This document shows, piece by piece, positions 28,591 to 38,602 of a stretch of 64,000 nucleotides of DNA (positions are counted from its first letter, which is position 1; each line of letters starts with the position of its first letter). Below the pieces are notes generated by a model that saw nothing but the letters and a program-made list of their open reading frames with translations, searched no databases and was not told the DNA's origin. Origin of the DNA: Symsagittifera roscoffensis (lineage: Eukaryota > Xenacoelomorpha > Acoela > Convolutidae); contig NC_087071.1 in NCBI RefSeq assembly GCF_963678635.1, positions 10,925,088 through 10,989,087 on the forward strand. The letters are read 5' to 3'. A program made the translations under genes and the position numbers.

Positions 28591-30643
28591 ACTCTAGATC
28601 CAGTTCCTTCACCTTCTCAGGATATCTCAAGCGAGCGGTCTCCATAGACTTCTTTTCCCTCCTGCCCTCTGCCACTACCACAGAGGATATCGCCGAGCCT
28701 GGAGGTGTTGATGACGCTACCTCCTCAGACTCCATTGGCGTGGCACTCTGCAATCGGGTCTGATTGCTCCTTGAACTGTCTCTAGCATCAACTCTCGTTC
28801 CCAAGCGACCAGCCAAGGCTCTCGAGGCAAGGAATGGTGGGTTCGGAGGTGGTCCTAAAGTGAATTGGGCTGTTTCCAGCAGATCCGCCTCTAGCGTGTT
28901 TATGTGTTCCTGGAAGACATCGTTCAGCCACTCCGCTCCCCTTGGCCTATCGAAATGGATTCCATCTTTGGAGGTGTCTTCAGGGAATCCCTTTTTCTCC
29001 ATACGTTCCGCTACGTCCAACAGTCTGACAGGAAGCACACTCTTTCGGTGTTTCTCTCGGATCACCTTGTTCAGGCTCAGCACCTTCTCGTTCATCTCTA
29101 AGGCGTGCTGATCAAACATCATGTTGTAGGGGACCGTGCATACCGTCAGCAGGATGGGGTCCATCTGGATCCTCAGTTCCTCAAGAAGGCAGCTCATCTT
29201 GTCGTACAGCCTCATTATTTTCCTCGCTTCTCCCCTTGACACGTCGTTGGTCCCAATCATCAGGGTCACCGTGTAAACTTTGGTCATCCCTAGCATGTCC
29301 AGGGTTGCCAACATCTGTGGCGTAGCAGCTCCAGCGAAACTCAAGACTCCTGTCTGCCAATGTGACTGGATCTGGGTCAGCACCCGCACCTGGCTGTCCC
29401 CTATAATTAGGTGAACTGCACCCTCTGGCACACGAGGTGGCGCCAGATACTCCACCCAGGCTGCGTCATGGAAGCAGTCCCTCCTGGCTCCCTGTTCCGC
29501 ACTCCAGTCCAGCCGATTATGCCTGTGGTAGCTCCCCTCTGTGTTTTTCTTATAGCTTGCGATCACGACGCTCCTGACCGGCTGTTCCCTCCAAGTTGGG
29601 GGAAGCTCTGGCCTTGTCGATCTTTCACGACTCTTCTGCTGCAATTTCTCGCCTAGCTCCTTCAGGCGCGATGAGGCGCCACTCACCTGACTGCCACTCG
29701 AGGTCGAGGTTGGGGTATATCCCGGTAGCACCACATCCATCAGTGGGCGTACAGGATGTGTCTCTAGGCTGCGCAAGGAAGGCGTCACGTCATTCGGTAT
29801 CCAGACTTCCAACCCTTCACTCGTGTGTTCTCTGGCCTCGCGGTCAAGGTTGAACCGTCCTCTAGCCCTGGGAGCTTCATCCACCTCCATGCGCGACTCT
29901 GGCCTCGAGCTGGTCACCACTCGTTCGTTTGGCCTGGCTCCCTTCTGTGCGTCAAGCTCGCGTTGTCGCTGTTCTATTTTTTCCAACTCCGACTTCAGTT
30001 GATCACGATTCGCGACGTTCTCCCGCACCCTTAGTTCCTGCTGATGTTCAGCTCTTAGCATCTCAAGTAACTTCAGAGTCTGATCTCGCTCGTTGACTGC
30101 CTGGTCTCTCTCCAGCTGAATCTTCTCCCGATCCAGCTTTGCCTGATCCCGATCGAGGTTCGCCTTGTTCCTTTCCTTCTGCGCCTTCTCGAGCTCTTTC
30201 TTTAGAACACCCAAATCCGGATATGCCTCGGTCGTCTGTTGCGCTCGCGACATCGATGGCACCTTACTCGAGCTCTGGCCTGTGGATCTTGCTGTTGGCC
30301 TCGTCGGCAGTGGGAATTCTCCTGCGCCGTGTTCGGTGTTGTTACTCAGGGCAGGATTTCTTGCCAAGTCAAAGCCCCTTACTCCTCCATCCACATTCCA
30401 AGACAACCATCTGGTCTGTTCTTGGTTTGATATACCCTCGGTGGTGTAGCCGACCATCAAGACAGCCTCCGTCGCAGACTCCCTGCACTCACCCTGGTCC
30501 TCCAACTGGAGGATTGCATTCAGCATCACCGCCATTCTCTCATCTATCTGGGTGTAGTCCAGGTCCCTCAGGCGTCTGTACAGCTCATCAAGAGTGGGCT
30601 TCTTCAGGGCCGCGGGCATGGATTTCCAGAATCGGTCTGCCAT
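28523..30643 (-). CDS. Coiled coil plus SGNH/GDSL esterase domain protein, copy B (uninterrupted)
   Basis: A 706-codon ORF that joins the two separate copy A ORFs (7543-8508 and 8505-9569). The N-terminal compact region and long charged coiled coil (~145-235) are followed by the SGNH domain (~410-600) with GDS, GTND and DGIH blocks all present. It starts at the same ATG as copy A and passes the position where copy A has TAA, showing that stop to be a private mutation. It then runs out of frame after a 2-bp deletion. The esterase substrate is unknown. Confidence 0.86.
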   Translation of the reverse strand: MADRFWKSMPAALKKPTLDELYRRLRDLDYTQIDERMAVMLNAILQLEDQGECRESATEAVLMVGYTTEGISNQEQTRWLSWNVDGGVRGFDLARNPALSNNTEHGAGEFPLPTRPTARSTGQSSSKVPSMSRAQQTTEAYPDLGVLKKELEKAQKERNKANLDRDQAKLDREKIQLERDQAVNERDQTLKLLEMLRAEHQQELRVRENVANRDQLKSELEKIEQRQRELDAQKGARPNERVVTSSRPESRMEVDEAPRARGRFNLDREAREHTSEGLEVWIPNDVTPSLRSLETHPVRPLMDVVLPGYTPTSTSSGSQVSGASSRLKELGEKLQQKSRERSTRPELPPTWREQPVRSVVIASYKKNTEGSYHRHNRLDWSAEQGARRDCFHDAAWVEYLAPPRVPEGAVHLIIGDSQVRVLTQIQSHWQTGVLSFAGAATPQMLATLDMLGMTKVYTVTLMIGTNDVSRGEARKIMRLYDKMSCLLEELRIQMDPILLTVCTVPYNMMFDQHALEMNEKVLSLNKVIREKHRKSVLPVRLLDVAERMEKKGFPEDTSKDGIHFDRPRGAEWLNDVFQEHINTLEADLLETAQFTLGPPPNPPFLASRALAGRLGTRVDARDSSRSNQTRLQSATPMESEEVASSTPPGSAISSVVVAEGRREKKSMETARLRYPEKVKELDLEFGMQARIGGNPGDRTSVARGFE

Positions 30644-31181
30644 TCTTTGTGACTTCGGAATGTATGTGAGTATGCGTTAACCAGCTCAAGAATTACCTTC
30701 CCAACGTATGCATTGACCAGCTCAAGAATTACCTAACCGACTCAAGTATTACCCAACTCAAGAATTCTCTAGAAATGTTCTCTTGCAAATACTTGCTGTA
30801 GGTGCGGATTATCGCGTGTTCAATCAAGATTTCTCTTTCTGTTTCTCGCTTGAGTATAGTTGGATTTTCAACTTTGTTTTTCAAACTTGATTTGAAAACA
30901 GAAAGCACATTAAAACTTAGCATGTCACGTTCCTACCCTAGAGACCCCCCTTCTACCCATATGGTTAAAATCTTATCATTCTCATATCACTTAAAACAAT
31001 TCGATTGGATTTCCCTTAAAAACATGCAGATTCATTTTATGTTTTAGCACCGTTAATTCTTCCTTTTAAAATTCAATTGTCATGCCAATCACATCTTAAG
31101 ATCCCTTTACCTGCGCCGCACCCCAGTACCTAACTCAAGACTTCTCTCCCACACCCGATTCGATACCTCCATGTACCCGAC
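30644..31181 (-). other. Gap between pol and the second coding block, copy B
   Basis: Conserved counterpart of 7018-7542. It contains several 'aattcttgagctggt'-type repeats (sense strand) between 30675 and 30770, just upstream of the ATG at 30643. No shared ORF. Confidence 0.55.
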
Positions 31182-33875
31182 TCAAGCGATGCTCAAGTAG
31201 TACTTCTTGTGAAGATATACCATTATCTCAGTTTCTGCAAAGACTACGTGTAGGATAGCGTACAATTCCCTCGAGCTCAGTTTGCCCCTGTTTGGGTCGT
31301 ACACCGGCATCGAGACCTCTGCTATCCCTCTTTCAATCATGAAGTCTCGTAATCTTGTCAGTGCCAATATCACGTGTTCGGGATCAATTGTGTTCCTGTG
31401 ATTGACCCTCGTTACTAGGAAGCACAGATATTTGCCCGGGACTTGTGCCACTGACGGTGGAAGCGCTGCCATGCCTCCCAGTCCTGGCCTCTGTCTGAAC
31501 AGAAACTCTACATTCTGGTACTCTCTTTTGAAGTCAGCTTCCAATCTTGATTTGAAACTCATGTCCGCCGTGATGCAGATCGCGCTGGTCCTGTTTGACA
31601 GGATGAAGTCGCTATCCGTTATCATGATGTTCTCTGAGTATTCATTGGGTATTTCGAATTTCGTTTTGAAATTCCGACCTATGGTAGGCTCTGGTTCTTC
31701 TTCCTCCAGTTCCAATCCGCTTGTTTCCCTCACTTCCTTGAGCTTCTTTATCATCAAATTTTCGGTGTGGGTAAGTCCTACCCCCACTCCCCGGACAAAA
31801 ATATTTATCGACGTCCCCGTCGATGTTGTCGGGTCTGAATTGTCCTTAGGAATGTCCAGTGGCCTGTCTGTTGCTGTCCATCCGAAAAGAAGGTCCTCTG
31901 TCTTTATGTAATTTGCTGCTGATACATCGACTTGCTGAATGCTTTGTCCTTCGCTGCTCTCGTTTTTGACATCACGCATCCACTCTAGAATCCTCAAGTT
32001 CGTGTTCTCCCTCCTTTCTATCTCACTCTGTTCGAGATCCGTCTCCAATTCTGGCGTCGAGTAATCATCCTGCGGATAATGTCCACCATCGTCAATGACC
32101 TGCCATTCCTCTCCGGCTTCCAGTTCGCCTGCACTTAGTAGTTCCTCGCCCAATTTGTCTGGCTGTATCTTATCGATCAAGAAGTCATCCCCGTACCTAT
32201 TGTACCTCATGCCTGTGCGTTTACGATTGCCAGTCCTGGTTTCCGGTGGTGTTGGTCGATCCGGCTCCATCCACTTCGGTACCTCGTTTTGCTCTGGGTC
32301 GTTCCAGTCTTCTTCTACAAATGAACCTGCATCCGACTCCACTTCTATCTTTTCGTTGTCGTCCAAACTCAAGTTCTCATTACCATCATTTTTCTCTCTA
32401 GTGCCTTTCTCATTCACTTCACACGCTGGTTCCACCACCAGGTACTCAAGACCTTCCATGTCTTTTGGTAGGCACCAGTCCTCCGGGGACGGGACGTGAG
32501 GCTTCAGATTTTCGTAATGTGCTGCTCGCCCAGTACTCAAGCGATAGAACCGTCCTTGTTGATGTACTTCCGTTATCATGAACGGTCCTCTCCACTTCTT
32601 GAGTAGTTTCTTTGTTCCCTTGGGCGGTATGACATTTTGGAAGACCCACACGTATTGGCCCACTTCGTATGGCTTTGCTCGTAATATCTTTTCGTCATAT
32701 TTCTTGCGTTGCCTCATTTGCGCTTGCGCCGTGTTTCTCCGGCATAGCTCGTTTAGCTCTTGTTGTCTTTTAATCGCTTCCTTCACGTATGCTTGAGGCG
32801 ACGTCCTCTTCCCCTCGTACTCCGGGTAGAAGAATGTTAGAGGCATTGCCCTTTCCCTGGCCGTCAACATCATGAAAGGACTGATGCCTGTCGTTGAGTG
32901 CTGAGTACTGTTATAGGCTCCTACTACCTGTGGCAGGTATTTGTCCCAGTCCGTCATGTATCTTGAGCAGTACACCCTTAGCATGTTGACCAGTGTCCTG
33001 TTCTGTCTCTCTACCAACCCATTGGTCTGTGGATGATAGGTCGTCGAGTGTGCTTGAGCAATGTGTGATCTCTTCATCAATTCTTTTGTCAAGTCCCCCA
33101 CAAAAGCCTTGCCGTGGTCCGACTGGAAAGTCATTGGACAACCATACCGCGATATCCAATGCGTTATCAGGTGATCACATGTCTCCTCTGCTGAGGCTGT
33201 CTGGCACGGAACCGCTTCCGCCAACTTGGTGAAGTGATCTATTATAACTAGTATTTGGTTATAACCCGATTCCGTCATGCAGATTTTCTGATGGTCTATC
33301 TGCACCACTTCATTGAATTCCGAACTCTCGACAGACTTGAGGGGAAACTTCATCTTCCTTGGGTCTTTTACTTGAAGGCATGCTAGGCAGGCATTCACCC
33401 ATCTCTCGCAAGCTTTTCTCATTCCCGGCCAGTCAAACCTATGAAGTATCCTTTGTTGTACTTTATCTATCCCCTGGTGGCCCATCTGGTCGTGTGATCT
33501 GAAAAGCACCTCCGTTTGGTACAATTGTGGTAGTATGATGAGGTTGTGTTTGTGTAATATCTTTTCCTCATCTCTTCTCTTGCACGCTACCACCCATTCA
33601 GCTGTGTGATAAAGTAAGTCTCTCTTTTCTTTGTAGAACTGGCTCAAGATCTTGTAGCTGTCTTCCTCAAGTTCCCCCTTCTCCTTGACTCCCGAATGGA
33701 TCCATTTGGAGAGGTTACTTGTCATTTTGTCATTCTTCTGGGCCCTTATTAGGTCAGACAGCCTATATCTCGCCTTAACGTGCTCCTTTAGCGCCATGAT
33801 CTGTCCATTCATCTCACCAGGGTTGTGGATGTCATCGCTCAGTTTCACGCATATCATCCTTTTCACGATTTTCAT
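31182..33875 (-). CDS. Pol C-terminal part: integrase, GPF module and macro-like tail, copy B
   Basis: Collinear with 3625-7017 of copy A from ~residue 233 on. HHCC zinc-binding residues, the D,D35E triad, the GPF module and the macro-like tail are all present. The residue after the second catalytic Asp is His instead of Asn as in copy A. The ATG at 33875 is internal; the frame is open from about 33946, where a one-base loss in an A-run (six in A, five in B) separates it from the upstream gag-pol ORF. Role: integration of cDNA; the role of the tail is unknown. Confidence 0.87.
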   Translation of the reverse strand: MKIVKRMICVKLSDDIHNPGEMNGQIMALKEHVKARYRLSDLIRAQKNDKMTSNLSKWIHSGVKEKGELEEDSYKILSQFYKEKRDLLYHTAEWVVACKRRDEEKILHKHNLIILPQLYQTEVLFRSHDQMGHQGIDKVQQRILHRFDWPGMRKACERWVNACLACLQVKDPRKMKFPLKSVESSEFNEVVQIDHQKICMTESGYNQILVIIDHFTKLAEAVPCQTASAEETCDHLITHWISRYGCPMTFQSDHGKAFVGDLTKELMKRSHIAQAHSTTYHPQTNGLVERQNRTLVNMLRVYCSRYMTDWDKYLPQVVGAYNSTQHSTTGISPFMMLTARERAMPLTFFYPEYEGKRTSPQAYVKEAIKRQQELNELCRRNTAQAQMRQRKKYDEKILRAKPYEVGQYVWVFQNVIPPKGTKKLLKKWRGPFMITEVHQQGRFYRLSTGRAAHYENLKPHVPSPEDWCLPKDMEGLEYLVVEPACEVNEKGTREKNDGNENLSLDDNEKIEVESDAGSFVEEDWNDPEQNEVPKWMEPDRPTPPETRTGNRKRTGMRYNRYGDDFLIDKIQPDKLGEELLSAGELEAGEEWQVIDDGGHYPQDDYSTPELETDLEQSEIERRENTNLRILEWMRDVKNESSEGQSIQQVDVSAANYIKTEDLLFGWTATDRPLDIPKDNSDPTTSTGTSINIFVRGVGVGLTHTENLMIKKLKEVRETSGLELEEEEPEPTIGRNFKTKFEIPNEYSENIMITDSDFILSNRTSAICITADMSFKSRLEADFKREYQNVEFLFRQRPGLGGMAALPPSVAQVPGKYLCFLVTRVNHRNTIDPEHVILALTRLRDFMIERGIAEVSMPVYDPNRGKLSSRELYAILHVVFAETEIMVYLHKKYYLSIA

Positions 33876-33946
33876 GTCTTCTGGTACCAGATTCGTTCTG
33901 ACGTTTGAGTTGCACGATAGTTCCCTAAATGGCTTTCTTGAAACCG

Positions 33947-36900
33947 CTATTTTTCGAGCTCTTCACCACCTCGCACCTCTTGTATTTCCAGATTGTACGT
34001 TCCTGAAGATGGATCCGTCTGTAATTCCCTGTCGTGTTGTCTTATCTTCTCTTCCGCCAGTATCATGCATAGACTGTCCTGGTCTTCGCTGCTCTCATCC
34101 GAGTCTTCATCCCATTCTTCACGCTCCCCGGACAATTTCCCTTCTCCGGTTTCTTCTTTTTCCATGAATCTGGACCACTCCCCGGACTCTTGATCTAGTC
34201 CCAGGTGTTCAACCTCTTCTCGGAATGTCACTTTCTTATCCCTGACTTTTGTCTGCTCCAGAATATTTTCGGGGATTTTTTCAACTAGTGATCGCACAAC
34301 ATCCTTGCTATCAGTGACGCTTCCTTTTGAGAAGTCAGTATTGTTCACTGTTTCTTCTCTCCGAAGTATGGTTAGTTCCGGTGCCTCCTGACCTTTCCCT
34401 CGGATCACGGGCTTATCATCTGATAGTTTCTCAAGCAACCTCATTAAGTCTTCATCTATTCGGACCGTTCCCTCCTCTACCTGGATGAGATCATAACCTT
34501 TTGCCTTGAGCGTTTCCCTCACGATCTTGGACTTGAGCATTATTCCTATCGGAATCCCTCTGCTTTTCTTCAAGATGGTTTTTTCAGGAGGCTCTTTCGG
34601 CAATTCGGGATGATCTTCAATCGGTTTGCCTGATTTGTCCAGCCATCTCGTGAGTGGAAGACTGTCGTACGTTTCCTTGTCCATGAAGGAGAAGCCATCT
34701 TTGATCTCAGGTCTGTCCGCCTCTCTTTGTTCTTGTCTCTCGTAGAACTCCGTCTTCTTGCTCAAGCTGTCGGCATTTCGATGTTTATCCCGTGTTCTGT
34801 GCTCAATTATCATATTGTATCCGTCCAAGCGAACTATCCACCTCCCAATATAGCTCTGGTCCATTGAGTACGTTTTCAGCCAGCTTAGTGCTCGGTTGTC
34901 GACTCGCAGCTTGAAGGGCTCACTGCCTAGGTATGCTCTGTATTTTTCGACAAAGGTGACCACTGCGAACATCTCCGCTTTCGGTGCTCCGTACTTCATT
35001 TCTGTGTCACTTAGGACTTTGCTCCCGTATGCTATTGGTCTCAAGACTGTCTTCCCATTCCATTCTTGTTCTTGATGGAGAATCCCAGAAATCGCGACTA
35101 CCGACGCATCCGTGTCCAGCACGTACATCCCCTTCTCAGTCGGCATACCCAGTACCGGTGCCTCACATAGCTCTTTCTTTATTCTCTGGAATGACTCTTC
35201 TGCCGCGTTGTTCCACGTGAACTTCTTGCCCTTGTGTCTCATTAACTGTTGCATCGGGTATACCTTGTCCGCATATCCTTTGATGAATTCTCTGTAGTAG
35301 TTAGCGAAGCCCAGGAAGCTCATCAGCTGGTGTTCCGTCTTTGGTGACTTCCAGGTTAGGACTGCCTCCACGGCGTCTGGATCAGGTCTGATACCGTGCT
35401 TGTCTACCATCCTTCCCAAGTATTTAATTGAGTCCTTGAGTATCTCGCACTTTGATGGTTTACACTTCAGCCCCGATCTTTTCATGCACGCGAACACCTC
35501 GTCAAGCCTCTCAATGTGGTCTTCTAGTGTTGGCGTTGCTATTACCACGTCGTCCACGTAGCACATTACCAGGTTGCCATACTTCTTCGTCACGCCTATC
35601 AACGCGTGTGCCATCAGCCGCTGAAACGTGGCTGTTGCATTGCAGAGTCCAAACGGCATCCGTTTCCATTGAAACAGACCCAACTCGCAGGCGAACCCTG
35701 TCTTATCCCTGTCTTGCTTCCTTAATGGTACCTGCCAAAAGGCCGAGCCTAAATCAAGAGTCGTAAAAAATTTCGCATCACCTAACTTCGAGAGGCTCTC
35801 ATCAATTCTAGGTATGGGATAGGCATCCTTCACCGTGACGGAGTTCAGGTATCGAAAGTCACAACAAAACCTCAACTGGTCGCCTTTCTTTTTGGCCATC
35901 ACTACTCCACACGCCCACGGTGACTTGGATGGTTCTATCATGTCATACTCTAGTAACGTTTCGATTTCTTTTCTACACGCGTCCGATTTGTGTGGGGTCA
36001 TGCGCCTCGCCCCCTCCCTGTGTGGTACCGCGTTTTCCTCAAGTTCTATTTCATGCTCAACAAAATTACAACACCCGATATCCGCCTTATGCCTTGAAAA
36101 AACCTCCTCGTTCCGCTCTAGTACGTCCTTGATGGCTTCGAGCTGTTCATCTTTCAGTTTGCCCCTCAAATGTTCAATCTCCGGCAGAACCGGTTTATCA
36201 GTTTGCATTTCATCTAGTGTGGGTCGCTCTGGAAAGTTCGAACAGCTCGAAAGCCCATCGTCCGTTTCTGACTTAAGTGATTTGATAAGACCTGAAGAAT
36301 CTTTTATTCTCTGCAATCGTCTCAAGATACAAATTTTGTCCCTGTGGTTGGGACAATTAACAACTTCATTTTGTTTTGAGTTTTCAATCGTTTCGTATCG
36401 AGTTTTAACCGGTAAAGCATATCCCAGCTTCCTCCCTCTCTGTATCGTGATCGGTATATCAAGGGTATTCAACAAGACACTGACGCAGAGGCCACTCTTC
36501 GTTATCGAAAATGATCTTCCTAAAACAGCAGCGCTTTGACTATTAGGATTTGGAACTATACACACTTGCTTGTTATCACTTAGTTCATTATAATTTTTCA
36601 TCCTCAAGCTTACGATTGCCGCTTCATTAGCTTTTAGCCTCACTCTCGTACTCAAGAATACCGGTGCTTTGTTTTCATTTGCCATTATTAAATTTACCGG
36701 TTTGATTGCGTACCTCCTATCCGGGTTCCGTATCCTGAACATTGCATTATTTAGATCAATCGTTACGTCGAAATTCCTGATGAAGTCTCTACCCAAAATG
36801 AATTGGTCAGATTCATCTAGGTTTTCTACCACGATAAAGCTCATCCACAGGTTACGTTCCCCCAAATTGAGGGCTATTATCGGCGTCCTGCCCAGCACCC

Positions 36901-38602
36901 GAAGGGACCCTTTGTTTGCAGCTGACAGCCGTATTCTCGAGTCTATCAAGTCACCTTTGTCAAAGCCCATCTTTTCCCATGTTTCGATTGGTATGACGCT
37001 CAAGACTGCTCCCGTGTCAAGTAATCCACGCAACTGAGTCTTTTTGCCATTTATGTCTAGCACGTGCCCTGTCACATCTGCCTCCGTCCCAATGTGCATT
37101 GCATCTTCTTCAAGCATGGCGCAGTGTCCAATCGATCTCACTTTCAACTCTTCTTTCCCCACGTAGATTTGTCCAATTAGGTCTTCGTCACATGTTATCA
37201 TCGTCTTGGTATAGATGTTGATTCCATCTATATTTAGCATCACCTCGTGTGGACCATAAGCTTCAGTGTACCTATTATCAACACGTACCGACTTGCTGCC
37301 CCCTCTCGTGAGTACTGCTTTGAGCGCTCTAGAAGTCGTTTGTGGACTTATTCCACTCAAGTAGTCTGCATACACGTCAATGTGCATTATCGTCTGGTCG
37401 CTCGGCTCGCTCAAGTTTCTGGTTACCTCGTGGCCGCCCACTGTGATTATCGACCTTATTCTTGCTCCGATTTTCGATATTCCAAAAGGTTTACCTGTCA
37501 CCATTTTCACGGTGTTACAATTCCCAGTCTTTGTTGAGCCCGTTCTAGCCTCTGGTATTGAGTTCGATCCGGTTAATGCTTCGTTAAAATTCTGTCTTTC
37601 GATCTCCAACTTCAGTCGTTGCTCTATTTCTTTCGCAGCCAGATCCTGTTTCACTTTGGCAATTGCTTCCGTCGCCGCTTTCTCATAATTTATCTCTAGA
37701 GAGTTCCCGGCCGTGGATTCTATCGCACCGTTAACATGTGTTACAGCTTTCACTGTCTTTGTCGGCAATTCGGTGTTTGGTGCTCCTAAGTTCCTAGATT
37801 CAAACTCGTTTTGCCTGTTCCGTTGATTCTGCACCGCCGCTAATGCCAACTTATGTTTGGGGTGATTCTGGTCCTTGACCGCTTCCCAGAACAAGGGACA
37901 ATCCATTCTGAAGTGCCCCTCCTGGTTACAGAAGAAGCATCTGGCGCCTATCTTGATGATTAAACCATTATAGTACTCGTGTTCCTCCATCTGGCTCATA
38001 TCCTCCTCATCCGGTGCATACCCTAGGCTCTTCATGCCTTGTTTGTACGTTGTGCAGTCAGCCACGTGATGATCCGCTGACCCGCAGTTCGCGCATGATC
38101 TGCGCTTGTCCATATCATCTCTAGGTTTGTACCATGATGACCTCTGGGGTTGGCTTCCCCCTTGCGTGTTCCTGTTTTCTGAATATGAGTATTTCTTAGG
38201 TTTTATCAGCATATATTCTCTTGATTTTTGTCTCATTTCTTCTGGGGTGGGTGCGCTGTCCTTCGACAATGTGTAGTAAGTTGCTAACATTGTCCTTAAG
38301 TCATCACTTTTTACCCCATCAATGAACTTCGAGGCAATGCTAAAGTTCCTTCTGTTTGTCGACTCCTCTGGGTCACTCCTCCTTCTCAAGCTCTCGAGGT
38401 CATCTAGGAACCGATCTATTGACTCGTCGTCCCTCTGCCTTCTCTTTTCAAATCGCATCATCGCTTGGTGACCCTTCATGCCTGACCCGAATCGATTCAG
38501 CAATATCTCGAAGATCTTGTCCGCGGTGTCGCGTTCTTCTTCCTTCTTTGCGACCACGCATTTTAATGCCGTTCCTTCAAGTTGCTCGGTATGGCTGTAC
38601 AT
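33947..38602 (-). CDS. Gag-Pol: gag core, zinc knuckles, protease, RT, RNase H and linker, copy B
   Basis: A 1,551-codon ORF. Its first ~120 residues are the second half of a retrotransposon gag domain ('IFEILLNRFG', 'IDRFLDDLESLRRR'). Then come the two CX2CX4HX4C zinc knuckles, the DTGA protease site, YVDD reverse transcriptase, RNase H (DTDAS) and the acidic linker leading to integrase. Unlike copy A, it passes the end of RNase H without interruption. The apparent start at 38602 is not natural: the upstream ORF (38563-39984) supplies the first half of the gag domain in another frame, separated by a likely 1-bp loss near 38578. It ends at a TAG made by the A-run deletion near 33955. Confidence 0.92.
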   Translation of the reverse strand: MYSHTEQLEGTALKCVVAKKEEERDTADKIFEILLNRFGSGMKGHQAMMRFEKRRQRDDESIDRFLDDLESLRRRSDPEESTNRRNFSIASKFIDGVKSDDLRTMLATYYTLSKDSAPTPEEMRQKSREYMLIKPKKYSYSENRNTQGGSQPQRSSWYKPRDDMDKRRSCANCGSADHHVADCTTYKQGMKSLGYAPDEEDMSQMEEHEYYNGLIIKIGARCFFCNQEGHFRMDCPLFWEAVKDQNHPKHKLALAAVQNQRNRQNEFESRNLGAPNTELPTKTVKAVTHVNGAIESTAGNSLEINYEKAATEAIAKVKQDLAAKEIEQRLKLEIERQNFNEALTGSNSIPEARTGSTKTGNCNTVKMVTGKPFGISKIGARIRSIITVGGHEVTRNLSEPSDQTIMHIDVYADYLSGISPQTTSRALKAVLTRGGSKSVRVDNRYTEAYGPHEVMLNIDGINIYTKTMITCDEDLIGQIYVGKEELKVRSIGHCAMLEEDAMHIGTEADVTGHVLDINGKKTQLRGLLDTGAVLSVIPIETWEKMGFDKGDLIDSRIRLSAANKGSLRVLGRTPIIALNLGERNLWMSFIVVENLDESDQFILGRDFIRNFDVTIDLNNAMFRIRNPDRRYAIKPVNLIMANENKAPVFLSTRVRLKANEAAIVSLRMKNYNELSDNKQVCIVPNPNSQSAAVLGRSFSITKSGLCVSVLLNTLDIPITIQRGRKLGYALPVKTRYETIENSKQNEVVNCPNHRDKICILRRLQRIKDSSGLIKSLKSETDDGLSSCSNFPERPTLDEMQTDKPVLPEIEHLRGKLKDEQLEAIKDVLERNEEVFSRHKADIGCCNFVEHEIELEENAVPHREGARRMTPHKSDACRKEIETLLEYDMIEPSKSPWACGVVMAKKKGDQLRFCCDFRYLNSVTVKDAYPIPRIDESLSKLGDAKFFTTLDLGSAFWQVPLRKQDRDKTGFACELGLFQWKRMPFGLCNATATFQRLMAHALIGVTKKYGNLVMCYVDDVVIATPTLEDHIERLDEVFACMKRSGLKCKPSKCEILKDSIKYLGRMVDKHGIRPDPDAVEAVLTWKSPKTEHQLMSFLGFANYYREFIKGYADKVYPMQQLMRHKGKKFTWNNAAEESFQRIKKELCEAPVLGMPTEKGMYVLDTDASVVAISGILHQEQEWNGKTVLRPIAYGSKVLSDTEMKYGAPKAEMFAVVTFVEKYRAYLGSEPFKLRVDNRALSWLKTYSMDQSYIGRWIVRLDGYNMIIEHRTRDKHRNADSLSKKTEFYERQEQREADRPEIKDGFSFMDKETYDSLPLTRWLDKSGKPIEDHPELPKEPPEKTILKKSRGIPIGIMLKSKIVRETLKAKGYDLIQVEEGTVRIDEDLMRLLEKLSDDKPVIRGKGQEAPELTILRREETVNNTDFSKGSVTDSKDVVRSLVEKIPENILEQTKVRDKKVTFREEVEHLGLDQESGEWSRFMEKEETGEGKLSGEREEWDEDSDESSEDQDSLCMILAEEKIRQHDRELQTDPSSGTYNLEIQEVRGGEELEK

